A DNA stretch of 24,976 bases from the NCBI GenBank assembly GCA_038204465.1, contig JBBRCX010000068.1, forward strand, positions 1 through 24,976, read 5' to 3'. Of the stretch, positions 1 to 7,383 are shown piece after piece (positions within the stretch are counted from its first letter, which is position 1; the number at the start of each line of letters is the position of its first letter). The position numbers and the translations under genes are program-made. Origin of the DNA: JBBRCX01 sp038204465 (GTDB lineage Bacteria; Planctomycetota; Phycisphaerae; Tepidisphaerales; Tepidisphaeraceae). A model generated the notes under the pieces. The model was given only the letters and a program-made list of their open reading frames with translations. It was not told where the DNA came from and did no database searches.

Positions 1-329
1 GCCTTCGCGTGACGTATCTCAAGCGCCTCTAATTGCCGGACCAATTCCTGGCGACGCTCGGTCTTCTTCTTCTCCGCTTGCCGCCGTGCGTCCGCCTGCT
101 CGGTCTCAAATTTCTTGAGCAGCTCCTGCGCATCTTTCGGCAGCAACGGATCCTCCGAAGCTTCTCCGTTCGGGCCCGGCTTCTCGCGAACCTCTTCGAC
201 CGGCTCAAAGTTCGCAAAGGAGTCGCCCGGCTTCTGCGACCACGCCGGCCGCGCCGCGGCCGCCAGGAGCGCCACGATCACCAGAGATGCCCGGGATAGA
301 TGCAGCGGAACATGTTTGCGCAGGATCAT
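1..329 (-). CDS. Exported hypothetical protein, 3' end off the left edge
   Basis: Read on the minus strand, an ATG at 329-327 preceded by a GAGGAGA ribosome binding site opens a frame that stays open to base 1 (109 codons). The N-terminus MILRKHVPLHLSRASLVIVALLA is a typical Sec signal peptide: basic start, hydrophobic core, then small residues before a likely cleavage after AWSQ around residue 32. The mature part has a PGDSFANFEPVEEV stretch, then a strongly charged Glu/Lys/Arg/Gln-rich segment from about residue 65 that looks like coiled coil (KKFETEQADARRQAEKKK). I do not recognise the family; planctomycetes carry many secreted proteins of this kind. Function is unknown because the C-terminal part lies outside the window. 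Confidence 0.75.
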   Translation of the reverse strand, partial: MILRKHVPLHLSRASLVIVALLAAAARPAWSQKPGDSFANFEPVEEVREKPGPNGEASEDPLLPKDAQELLKKFETEQADARRQAEKKKTERRQELVRQLEALEIRHAK

Positions 330-389
330 GGCCAGTCTCCTCTCAAGAAATTGTCGGGGCCGCTGGTGAGGGCCGCGGCCCGTGCCGGA

Positions 390-417
390 GTAATAGACAC
401 GTGTCAGCTTTGGGCAA
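390..417 (-). promoter_or_regulatory. Possible sigma70-type promoter for the exported protein
   Basis: On the minus strand TTGCCC (417-412), a 16-base spacer and TATTAC (395-390) give 4/6 matches to each of the -35 and -10 consensus boxes, about 60 bases before the ATG at 329. The spacer contains the perfect palindrome GACACGTGTC (396-405), directly next to the -10 box, where a repressor could sit. In high-GC DNA such matches occur by chance, so this is tentative. Confidence 0.3.
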
Positions 418-561
418 GTGACGCTCCAGAAGGTAGACACCGGCGAGCCCCAATTCGGACATCCAACGACTCTCCGGGTAATTGGGTATCCGTTGCCATC
501 ATAGGTCAGTGCGCTGATGGCTCGCACTCCAGGCGCTCGCGATAGCGACAGCGACACCCTT

Positions 562-765
562 TCACCGCCTGCCCACTCGCCGCGCCTCATCCATCAGCTT
601 CTGAATTGCATCGCGGGCTGGATGCGCCGCCACGTCCAGCGGATCGCCCTCGGGGAAGTGCAGCCGCTGCATCCGCGTGCAAAGCTTGTGGAGGTATTGG
701 AGTTGTCGCGACACCGCGGCCATCAACTTTTGCCGCTGGGTTTCGGTGAGGTGTGACGAGTCCAT
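562..765 (-). CDS. Small hypothetical helical protein (67 aa)
   Basis: The product starts MDSSHLTETQRQKLM and continues with two amphipathic helices (AVSRQLQYLHKLCTRMQRL, then a DPLDVAAHPARDAIQKLMDEA segment) joined by HFPEGDP. It reads like a genuine compact protein rather than a shadow, and I recall similar 70-90 residue proteins with a helix-FPxDDPL-helix pattern in planctomycetes; that link is from memory. The frame is open further upstream to 876 with an ATG there, but that start would overlap the divergent gene at 857 and would add an arginine- and cysteine-rich stretch unlike the rest, so the ATG at 765 is preferred even though no strong Shine-Dalgarno precedes it. No catalytic motif is visible; a protein-protein contact role is possible but unproven. 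Confidence 0.55.
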   Translation of the reverse strand: MDSSHLTETQRQKLMAAVSRQLQYLHKLCTRMQRLHFPEGDPLDVAAHPARDAIQKLMDEARRVGRR

Positions 766-856
766 ACCGTCAGGGTAGGCGCCGATGCTTCGTTGGCACT
801 GCGCCACCTGGCGATTGGTTCGGTAGCAGACAAACAGACGGGTAAGATCAGCGGGG

Positions 857-1066
857 ATGAGACGCCGTCTGTTCAACCCGCTCGCCGCGCTGTCGCTCCT
901 GCTCTGCGCCTTGCCGCTGTGGCGCGGGTTTGGCTATCGCGGGCGGCGGGCAGCGCGCCGGCTCCAGGCAGGATTGTGCGCCCGTTGCGGATACGACCTG
1001 CGTGCAAGCACGGACCGCTGCCCGGAGTGCGGCACGCCAATCATGGTGAAGGGACGGGCCGCGTGA
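857..1066 (+). CDS. Minimal membrane zinc-ribbon protein, array copy 1 (69 aa)
   Basis: First of four tandem paralogues. The product starts MRRRLFNPLAALSLLLCALPL, a single hydrophobic segment with a basic N-terminus, then passes through a basic linker (RRAARRLQAG) straight into a four-cysteine zinc ribbon with the pattern CxxCGYDLRA-x(5)-CPECG at about residues 42-59. Compared with copies 2 and 3 it lacks the whole extracytoplasmic middle region and the second hydrophobic segment, so it looks like an internally shortened member. The ribbon should be cytoplasmic by the positive-inside rule. Its TGA (1064-1066) lies inside the GTGA overlap with copy 2, implying translational coupling. No clear Shine-Dalgarno is seen before the ATG. 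Function unknown. Confidence 0.75.
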   Translation: MRRRLFNPLAALSLLLCALPLWRGFGYRGRRAARRLQAGLCARCGYDLRASTDRCPECGTPIMVKGRAA

Positions 1067-1662
1067 GACGCCACGTCCTCAATCTCATGGCCGCCGTGTC
1101 GCTCGTCTTGTTCCTCGCGTCGGCCTTCCTGTGGGTGCGCAGCCGCCAGGTCTACGATCAGGTGGGTTACCGGACCGACGACGGGACCACCTACTGGGCG
1201 GGCTCCTCCCCCGGCGCGGTGCTGCTGGGCGCGGTCACACTGGCCGCGATCCCCAACGCTGCTCCCATCATGCTCGATTCGGTTTCCATCTTGTGTATAG
1301 AAAGTCGGCGCCCGGCCGGATTCAAGTTCCAGTCCTTTCCGTCGGCGCTGTGGGTGCGTTTTTTCCAGGCCCCAGCGGCGCCGCGGCACTGGTGGAACCA
1401 CCTGGGCTTCGACGGCCGTCACCGCGTGACGAATGACTCGAGGTATGAGGAGCGGCGCTGGGACCTCAGCCTGCCGTACTGGTGCCTGGCGTCCGCCACC
1501 GCGACTCTGCCGGGCGTGTGGTTCGGACTCTGGCGTGGACGCTGGCGGCGGCAGCGGCGGGCGGCGCTCGGCCTCTGTCCGACATGCGGCTACGATCTCC
1601 GCGCCAGCCCTGATCGCTGCCCCGAGTGCGGCGCCGTCATCAAGCCCGCATCGGCTGCATGA
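1063..1662 (+). CDS. Two-TM membrane protein with C-terminal zinc ribbon, array copy 2 (199 aa)
   Basis: Starts at GTG 1063, overlapping the stop of copy 1. The open frame extends further upstream to 793, but the extension translates copy 1 out of frame and is rejected. Domains in order: an N-terminal basic hydrophobic segment (RRHVLNLMAAVSLVLFLASA, residues 2-21); an extracytoplasmic region of roughly 125 residues rich in Trp, Tyr and Gly; a second hydrophobic segment near LPYWCLASATATLPGVWFGL; a basic linker (RGRWRRQRRAAL); and a zinc ribbon CPTCGYDLRASPDRCPECG close to the C-terminus. This is the full-length form of the family. The stop overlaps the ATG of copy 3. The ribbon may mediate protein or nucleic-acid contacts on the cytoplasmic face; the ligand of the outer part is unknown. 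Confidence 0.85.
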   Translation: MRRHVLNLMAAVSLVLFLASAFLWVRSRQVYDQVGYRTDDGTTYWAGSSPGAVLLGAVTLAAIPNAAPIMLDSVSILCIESRRPAGFKFQSFPSALWVRFFQAPAAPRHWWNHLGFDGRHRVTNDSRYEERRWDLSLPYWCLASATATLPGVWFGLWRGRWRRQRRAALGLCPTCGYDLRASPDRCPECGAVIKPASAA

Positions 1663-2183
1663 AACGCAAACTCTTCACCTTCGCCGCCGCCCTGTCGCTG
1701 CTGCTGTGCGTGGCGTTGGGGGGTGGGGCGTTATGGCGGAAGCCGATTGTTTTCGCAGCCTCCCCGCGAGGGGAAGCTCAATACTGGGCTTCTTTCTGGG
1801 TGTATGGCGGCCGGGTGTACTTTGGCGCGGAGCAATTTCGAAGCGGCGCGCGACAATATGTGCCGATGAAGCGGGGCTTACGATCTGCAGGTGAATACGA
1901 GCGCCTCATGCTCGACACCCTGTTTATGCCCGATGTCAGAATGGAGCATGCTGCGCGCTCCTACGAAACGTCGTTGCATAGCCGGTCGCTCTTTCGGTAT
2001 GAGGCGCGACTTTGGCCGCTGATCGCGTGTACGGCCCTTATGCCCGCAACGTGGATTTTCTTGCGCCTCCGTCGTGTCAAGGTTTTAGAAGGCGGCTGTA
2101 CTTTCTGCGGCTACGACCTGCGCGCCACGCCGGGCCGCTGCCCCGAGTGCGGCACCGTGGTCAACGCGGCCTCGGCTGCATGA
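1659..2183 (+). CDS. Two-TM membrane protein with C-terminal zinc ribbon, array copy 3 (174 aa)
   Basis: Starts at ATG 1659 within ATGA, overlapping the stop of copy 2; the longer frame from 1626 only adds out-of-frame ribbon sequence. N-terminal segment MKRKLFTFAAALSLLLCVAL is nearly the same as in copies 1 and 4. An extracytoplasmic region of roughly 100 residues (RGEAQYWASFWVYGGRVYFG and onward) follows, then a second hydrophobic segment (LWPLIACTALMPATWIFL), a short basic linker (RLRRVKVLEGG) and the ribbon CTFCGYDLRATPGRCPECG. The C-terminal tail NAASAA resembles the PASAA end of copy 2, showing recent common origin. It is coupled to copy 4 by another ATGA overlap. I do not recognise a biochemical function. 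Confidence 0.85.
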   Translation: MKRKLFTFAAALSLLLCVALGGGALWRKPIVFAASPRGEAQYWASFWVYGGRVYFGAEQFRSGARQYVPMKRGLRSAGEYERLMLDTLFMPDVRMEHAARSYETSLHSRSLFRYEARLWPLIACTALMPATWIFLRLRRVKVLEGGCTFCGYDLRATPGRCPECGTVVNAASAA

Positions 2184-2671
2184 GACGCCAACTCTTCAAC
2201 CTCGCCGCCGCGCTGTCGCTGCTGCTTTTCGTGGCGGTGTGCGTCCTGTGGGTGCGGAGCTACTGGGCGGCGGACCTGGTGCGCCTGCGGATCTCCGGGC
2301 GCAATGGCCGGGGGTTTCTCTCCTTGACCGCATCCTCAGTGTCGGCGAGGACGCATATCGCTTCGACCTGGACTTCGGTGGAGACGGCGCCGGCGGGCCA
2401 TTTTCTGTTTTCTCGTCTGCCCCTGAACGCCTTCAGTTGGCCGCGTTATTCGCTTCCCCAGCGCCTCGGATTTAGCTTCGCTCGCGGAATGTATCCACCA
2501 ACCTCTGAATCTTACACGTATCTGTGGCTTCCCCACTGGGCGATCGCCACCATTATCAGCCTCCCGGCCGCGCTGTGGCTGCTGGCAAACAGGCGAGCCG
2601 CACGCCGGCTGAAACGGCGCGGCTTCGCTGTGGAGCAAGCCTCTACGACGGGTGCCCCACAACTCTTTTAG
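2180..2671 (+). CDS. Membrane protein of the same array, zinc ribbon missing, copy 4 (163 aa)
   Basis: Starts at ATG 2180 in ATGA overlap with the stop of copy 3. N-terminal segment MRRQLFNLAAALSLLLFVAV and the LWVRSYWAADLV stretch match copy 2 (LWVRSRQVYDQV). The second hydrophobic segment (LPHWAIATIISLPAALWLL) and basic linker (ANRRAARRLKRRG) sit where expected, but the chain then ends FAVEQASTTGAPQLF with no cysteine pairs at all. Neither of the other two plus frames encodes the ribbon downstream, so it has been deleted or replaced rather than merely frameshifted. The stop codon overlaps that of the convergent CDF transporter gene. It could be a decaying copy or a deliberate ribbon-less partner; intact length and composition favour a still-expressed gene. 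Confidence 0.75.
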   Translation: MRRQLFNLAAALSLLLFVAVCVLWVRSYWAADLVRLRISGRNGRGFLSLTASSVSARTHIASTWTSVETAPAGHFLFSRLPLNAFSWPRYSLPQRLGFSFARGMYPPTSESYTYLWLPHWAIATIISLPAALWLLANRRAARRLKRRGFAVEQASTTGAPQLF

Positions 2672-3621
2672 TGGCGGTGTCCCGCGTGGGTATTGGCACC
2701 GGGCTCTATCGTGCAATACATCTCGTCGACACCGTGGCCTTCGACTTCTACCTGCACCGTTGAGTGGTTGATCGCAAAGTCGTGCTGCAGCTTCTCCACG
2801 ACGGCGCGCAATACCTGTTGACCCTCACGGATGCTCTGCTCGGCGACCAGGATATGACAGCTGCACGCAACCACACCGGGCCCCACCGTCCAGACGTGCA
2901 GGTCGTGCGCGCCCAGCACGCCTGATACCTCCGCGATCGCAGCCTCAACCTTCGCCATGTCGATTCCCGCTGGCGTTCCTTCCAATAAGACGTTCACGCT
3001 CTCCTTCAGAACACCCCAGGAACTCCACAGGATGAGCGCCCCGATCAGGAACGAGACGATTGGGTCTGCGATTGAGGCTCCAGTGACGGCAACGATCGCG
3101 CCGGCGATGACGACGCCGACCGCCGATACGGCATCGCCAACCATGTGCAGGTAAGCCGACCGCACGTTGAGGTCATCTCTGGCTCCGCTGCGAAGCCACA
3201 GGCTGATGACGACGTTCACGACGATCGCGATGCCGGCGACGGCAATCATCAACCCACTGCTCACGGGCTGCGGGTGCCGTAGCCGCTCCGCGGCTTCAAC
3301 GAAGATGAAGATCGCGATGACCACGAGGGATACGGCGTTAACGAGAGCGGCCAGGATGCCGACTCGGTGATACCCGTAAGTCATGGCCTGGTTGGAAGGT
3401 CTTTTCGCCGATGCGAGGGCATACCACGAGAAGCCCAGCGCGGCGGCGTCGGCAAAGTTATGTCCGGCATCCGAGAGCAGAGCCAGACTGTGTCCCAGCC
3501 AGCCACAGATTGCCTCACCAATGACGAAGGCGAGGGTAAGGATGACGGCGAAAGCCATCCGGCCGCTCGACACCCCTCGGGGCGCGCCATGTTCGTAAGT
3601 GTGCCCCTGTTCATGTGACAT
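2668..3621 (-). CDS. Cation diffusion facilitator (CDF) metal efflux transporter, zinc-type
   Basis: A 317-residue inner-membrane protein of the CzcD/ZitB class, expected to export Zn2+ (possibly Co2+ or Cd2+) by proton exchange. The family's four-residue metal site is visible: HNFAD in TM2 (His54, Asp58) and HMVGD in TM5 (His159, Asp163), the His/Asp arrangement usual for zinc transporters. Six hydrophobic segments lie between about residues 22 and 200; a cytoplasmic ferredoxin-like domain follows (LHVWTVGPGVVACSCHILV), and the protein ends in a His-rich tail (THAGHRH). The start MSHEQGHTYEHG at 3621 was chosen because family members begin with a short His-rich MSH segment; the frame is open to 4014 but the extra residues look like non-coding translation. 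Alone on its strand, 352 bases downstream of the pilB-like gene, so it may have its own promoter. Confidence 0.9.
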   Translation of the reverse strand: MSHEQGHTYEHGAPRGVSSGRMAFAVILTLAFVIGEAICGWLGHSLALLSDAGHNFADAAALGFSWYALASAKRPSNQAMTYGYHRVGILAALVNAVSLVVIAIFIFVEAAERLRHPQPVSSGLMIAVAGIAIVVNVVISLWLRSGARDDLNVRSAYLHMVGDAVSAVGVVIAGAIVAVTGASIADPIVSFLIGALILWSSWGVLKESVNVLLEGTPAGIDMAKVEAAIAEVSGVLGAHDLHVWTVGPGVVACSCHILVAEQSIREGQQVLRAVVEKLQHDFAINHSTVQVEVEGHGVDEMYCTIEPGANTHAGHRH

Positions 3622-3973
3622 GTGAACTCGCAAGCGACGACGGCGTGGGAAGACGTCCGTGCCGCATTGAAGCTCGGGCATTCTCACCAGCCGGGCGGCA
3701 GTATCCATCATGACACGCGCAGCGGTACTCCGCGAGCATGGCGCGAGCGATGCCCCCGCCCGCTTCCTTCGCCGAAGCTGTATCCGGGAGGCGTGTATCG
3801 CATTCAACTGAAGAACCAGCGCGAAATCGGAGCGCTCAATCGCCAACCAACGAAGACTTTCATGACCCAACGCGCCGACACCTCTGATCGCCGGGATCCG
3901 ACCGCAGGCGCGCAAAACCCCCGTCGGAATACATGATTCCAAATCGAATCGCGAAGCAGGAATCGAAAAGCCC
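3622..3973. other. Intergenic region, no convincing gene
   Basis: About 350 bases between the end of the pilB-like gene and the start of the CDF gene. The minus-strand frame of the CDF gene happens to be open through this stretch, and a plus-strand frame is open from 3622 to 3936, but both translations are low in hydrophobic periodicity and rich in Arg/Pro/Ser and resemble no family I know. It presumably holds the end of the pilus ATPase transcript and the CDF promoter; I see no clear terminator hairpin or sigma70 boxes. Confidence 0.4.
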
Positions 3974-6010
3974 CTATGCCTCATCCATGATCGTCTCGCG
4001 CACCACCTCTTCAATGGTGGTGACCCCGTCGTAAATCGAGAGCAGGCCGCTTTCGCGGAGGGTGCGCATGCCGCGCTTCTTGGATTCCAGGCGCAGGGTC
4101 TGGGTGCTGGCGTGCTTGATGACCATGTCGCGCATCTCGTCGTCGAGAAGCATGATCTCGTAGATGCCCTGGCGGCCGCGGTAGCCGGTGTTGTTGCACT
4201 GGTCGCAGCCCTTGCCGTACCAGAAGACCCGTCCTTCGACGTCCTCGAGTTTCAGCTCCAGTTCCATCAGCTGTTCTTCGCTGGGCTTGAACTCCGCCTT
4301 GCAGTTGGTGCAGATGCGGCGGACGAGGCGCTGGGCGACGATGCCTTCGAGCGTGGCGGTGACGAGGAACGGCTCGAGGCCGAGGTCGAGCAGGCGGGCG
4401 ATGGCCGACGGCGCGTCGTTCGTGTGCAGGGTGCTGAAGACGAGGTGGCCGGTGAGGGAAGCCTGCACGGCGATCTCCGCGGTTTCCTTGTCGCGGATCT
4501 CACCGACGAGAATGATGTCAGGATCCTGACGCAGCATGCTGCGAAGGATGCGGGCGAAGGTGAGCTCGATCTCCGGCTTGATCTGGCACTGGACGATTCC
4601 GTCGATGTCGTATTCGACCGGATCTTCCGCGGTAATCAGCTTGCTGCTGATGTCGTTCAATTCGCGCAGCGCGGAATAAAGCGTGGTGGTCTTGCCGGAC
4701 CCGGTGGGGCCGGTCACGAGCACGATGCCGTTGGGCTTGCGGATCAGCTGGCGCAGCACCGCGCTCTCGTCATCGCGCAGGCCGACCTTGTCGAGGTCGA
4801 GGCTGACGTTGCTGCGATCGAGCACGCGCATGACGACCGACTCGCCGAACATGGTCGGAAGCACGCTGACGCGAAGATCGATCGGCTGGTTGTTGACGGT
4901 CAGCTCGATGCGCCCGTCCTGCGGCACGCGGCGCTCGGCGATGTCCAGGTTGGCCATCACCTTCACGCGCGAGCTGATGGCCGGCGCGATATGCGCCGGC
5001 GGCGGCATCATCTCGTAGAGGATGCCGTCGATGCGGTAGCGCATCTTGAACTCGTCTTCGAAGGGTTCGAAATGGATGTCGGACGCCTTGTCCTTGATCG
5101 CCTGCAGCAGCACGAGGTTGATCAACTTCTTCACGGGATTGCTGTCGGCGGCGCCTTTGATCGCTTCGAGATCGATCGACTCGCCCCGGTTCTTGAGGTC
5201 CTGCAGGCTCTCATCGGCGTTGAGGTCGTTGATGATGTCGCTGAAGCCTTCCGTGGCCGACTGGTAGTGCTTGTTGATCAGCTTCTCGAGCTGTTCCGGG
5301 TCGGCGAGGACGGCCTTGACCTCGTAGCCCATCAGGGCGCGCAGATCGTCGAGGGCGCGGAAGCTTTCATGGCTGGCCATCGCGACGACGAGCCGCTTGG
5401 CAGTCGCGTCGAACTCGATGGGGAGGACCTTCTGCACCGTCGCGATCTGAACCGGGACCGCGAGGATGGTGGCGGAAGGAATCGTCTTGCCTTCGAGGCT
5501 GATATATTCGTAGCCCAGCTGCGCCGCGAGCCCGATGTTGAGGTCGGCGTCCTTGACGTAACCGAGATCGACCAGGATGCGCCCCAGGGCACCCCCCTTG
5601 CTCTTCTGAAAGTCCATCGCCTCGACGACTTGCTCGCGCGTGACCTTGCCCATCTTGGTGAGCACGCGGCCGATCGGACGGCCCTTGAGCTGCTCGATCG
5701 GAGGCATTCCAGAGGGACCAATCGGGCCTGAGCCGGCGGCGCCGGGAGTGCCCGGGGCGACCGCAGGGCGAGGGGAACCTTGCGGGGGCCGCGGCGCGGC
5801 GGGCTTCATTGCGAAAGCGCCGGAAGACGGCGGGCTCACTTTATTAGCAGGCATGCCGCCAGCCGTCGGCGGCGCGCTGGCGCCGACCGGCGGCGCCATG
5901 GGCGTCGTGACGTTGGGTTTCTGCGCCGGCATTCCCACGGGATTCGGTCGCTTCGGGTCGTTGGGCGCTCCGGATGGAGTTCCCGACGGCGGTGGGACGA
6001 TTCTGGACAT
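3974..6010 (-). CDS. Type IV pilus/type II secretion assembly ATPase, PilB/GspE family, with Pro-rich N-terminus
   Basis: A 678-residue cytoplasmic hexameric ATPase that would drive pilin or pseudopilin polymerisation. Residues 1-105 are a Pro/Ala/Gly-rich, probably disordered extension not usual in PilB. Then comes a MshEN/GspE N-domain (about 106-250, with LGRILVDLGY), the N2 region, and the motor: Walker A GPTGSGKT at 434-441, Asp box ITAEDPVEY at 459-467, Walker B IILVGEIRD at 499-507, His box GHLVFSTLHTN at 521-531, and a zinc tetracysteine (CTNC 567-570, CDQC 602-605). All catalytic motifs look intact. A GAGGAGA ribosome binding site precedes the ATG. It is the last of three ATPase genes in one operon, 57 bases after pilT. 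Whether it serves pili or secretion cannot be decided from sequence. Confidence 0.93.
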   Translation of the reverse strand: MSRIVPPPSGTPSGAPNDPKRPNPVGMPAQKPNVTTPMAPPVGASAPPTAGGMPANKVSPPSSGAFAMKPAAPRPPQGSPRPAVAPGTPGAAGSGPIGPSGMPPIEQLKGRPIGRVLTKMGKVTREQVVEAMDFQKSKGGALGRILVDLGYVKDADLNIGLAAQLGYEYISLEGKTIPSATILAVPVQIATVQKVLPIEFDATAKRLVVAMASHESFRALDDLRALMGYEVKAVLADPEQLEKLINKHYQSATEGFSDIINDLNADESLQDLKNRGESIDLEAIKGAADSNPVKKLINLVLLQAIKDKASDIHFEPFEDEFKMRYRIDGILYEMMPPPAHIAPAISSRVKVMANLDIAERRVPQDGRIELTVNNQPIDLRVSVLPTMFGESVVMRVLDRSNVSLDLDKVGLRDDESAVLRQLIRKPNGIVLVTGPTGSGKTTTLYSALRELNDISSKLITAEDPVEYDIDGIVQCQIKPEIELTFARILRSMLRQDPDIILVGEIRDKETAEIAVQASLTGHLVFSTLHTNDAPSAIARLLDLGLEPFLVTATLEGIVAQRLVRRICTNCKAEFKPSEEQLMELELKLEDVEGRVFWYGKGCDQCNNTGYRGRQGIYEIMLLDDEMRDMVIKHASTQTLRLESKKRGMRTLRESGLLSIYDGVTTIEEVVRETIMDEA

Positions 6011-6067
6011 AGCTCTCCTCGCTCTGCTCTCTCGAAGTCAGTGTACCTCGCTCCACGCGTCAATCAC

Positions 6068-7315
6068 TCACGGCTTCTTTCCCAGCATGCGGGCGCGGTT
6101 GGCGGCGGCCTGGGCCTGGCGCTCGGCCTCGCTTTGAGCACCGCCTGGCGAGCCGGGCTGAGTCGGCTTGGGCGTTGCGGGGTTGGCGCCGCCTGCCTCA
6201 TCGGGAGGCGGCTCTTCGCCGATGACGTCAGGCTTGTCGATCATGAGCCCGGCGCGGGTCATGCGATCGACCATTCCGCCGGGAACGCGGCTCTTGTCGA
6301 TCGCTTCCTCAGCGCTGATTTTGCCGGCCTGGAAGAGCATCCACAGATTGTCGTCCAGCAACTGCATGCCGTATTTCTTGCCCGTCTGAATTTCCGAGTC
6401 GATGCGGAAGCTCTTGTTTTCGCGGATCAGGTTCTGGATGCCGGGGGTGACGTACATGAACTCGTAGCTGGCGACCATGCCATCCATGTCGACGCGCGGG
6501 CACAGCGCCTGGCTGAGCACGGCGATCAGGTTGTTGGCCAATTGCACCCGCACCTGCTCCTGCTGATCCGTTGGGAACGCGTCGATGATGCGGTTGATGG
6601 TCGACGAGGCGCCGGAGGTGTGCAGCGTGCCAAAGACGAGGTGCCCGGTCTCGGCGGCGGTAATGGCCGAGCCGATGGTCGCGAGGTCGCGCATCTCGCC
6701 GACCAGGATGACGTCGGGGTCCTGGCGGAGGGCCCGGCGGAGGGCCTCGGAGAAGCTGGGGACGTCGACGCCGATCTCGCGCTGCACGACGAGACTTTTC
6801 TTGTGCTGGTGGTAATACTCGATCGGGTCTTCCATCGTGATGATGTGCCGATCGAAGTTCTCGTTGATGTAGTTGATCATGCAGGCGAGGGTCGTGGTCT
6901 TGCCTGAGCCGGTCGGCCCGGTGACCAGGAAGATGCCGCGCGGGCGGCGGCAGATCTGCCGGGCCATTTCGGGAAGGCCGATCTGCTCGAAGGTGAGGAT
7001 CTTGTTGGGGATCTTGCGGAGCACCATGCTCGCGACGCCCTTCTGCTTGAAGACCGAGACGCGGAAGCGCGCCTCTTCCCCATAGGCGAAGCCGAAGTCC
7101 CCGGACCCGGTCTCCTCGTATTCCTGCTGGATGCGCTCGGGCGTGATCGATTTCAGCAGCGCTGCTGTGTCCTCGGCGTCGAGCACCTTGGTTTGAAGCT
7201 CGCGCATGTGGCCGTGCAGGCGCAGCACGGGCGGCTTGCCGACCGCCAGGTGCAGATCGCTGGCGTTCTTCTTGATGCAGGTCTCGAGCAGACGATCGAT
7301 CTGGATGCTGGCCAT
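6068..7315 (-). CDS. pilT: Type IV pilus retraction ATPase PilT
   Basis: A 415-residue hexameric ATPase that depolymerises type IV pili, powering twitching and DNA uptake. Motifs seen: PilT-type N-terminus (LLETCIKKNASDLHLAVGKPP), Walker A GPTGSGKT at 133-140, Asp box ITMEDPIEY at 159-167, Walker B DVILVGEMRD at 201-210, His box GHLVFGTLHTS at 224-234, and GIQNLIRE at 292-299 in place of the AIRNLIRE signature that marks retraction ATPases. There is no zinc tetracysteine, which separates it from the two PilB/GspE neighbours. About 50 C-terminal residues form a Pro/Gly/Ala-rich tail ending in a basic helix (RARMLGKKP), longer than most PilT. It lies 68 bases after the gspE-like gene and 57 before the pilB-like gene on the same strand, so the three are very likely co-transcribed. 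Confidence 0.95.
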   Translation of the reverse strand: MASIQIDRLLETCIKKNASDLHLAVGKPPVLRLHGHMRELQTKVLDAEDTAALLKSITPERIQQEYEETGSGDFGFAYGEEARFRVSVFKQKGVASMVLRKIPNKILTFEQIGLPEMARQICRRPRGIFLVTGPTGSGKTTTLACMINYINENFDRHIITMEDPIEYYHQHKKSLVVQREIGVDVPSFSEALRRALRQDPDVILVGEMRDLATIGSAITAAETGHLVFGTLHTSGASSTINRIIDAFPTDQQEQVRVQLANNLIAVLSQALCPRVDMDGMVASYEFMYVTPGIQNLIRENKSFRIDSEIQTGKKYGMQLLDDNLWMLFQAGKISAEEAIDKSRVPGGMVDRMTRAGLMIDKPDVIGEEPPPDEAGGANPATPKPTQPGSPGGAQSEAERQAQAAANRARMLGKKP

Positions 7316-7383
7316 GAAATTTTCCCGTTCACCGTCGCTGCATGCTCAAGGATATTCTATGCCGTTCGCGCTTCATGCGTACC

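Noticed and set aside
793..1062. Upstream extension of array copy 2 in the same open frame
   Set aside because: It reads the DNA of copy 1 out of frame, gives an Ala/Arg-rich translation, and the GTG at 1063 restores the family N-terminus.
3622..4014. Upstream extension of the CDF transporter frame
   Set aside because: The added residues are Arg-rich with no family match and would overlap the pilB-like gene; CDF proteins normally begin with a His-rich MSH segment, as at 3621.
4112..5731. Long plus-strand open frame opposite the pilB-like gene
   Set aside because: It is exactly antisense to a well-supported ATPase and its composition (Asp/Val/Ala/His-rich) is the usual product of reading GC-rich codons backwards.
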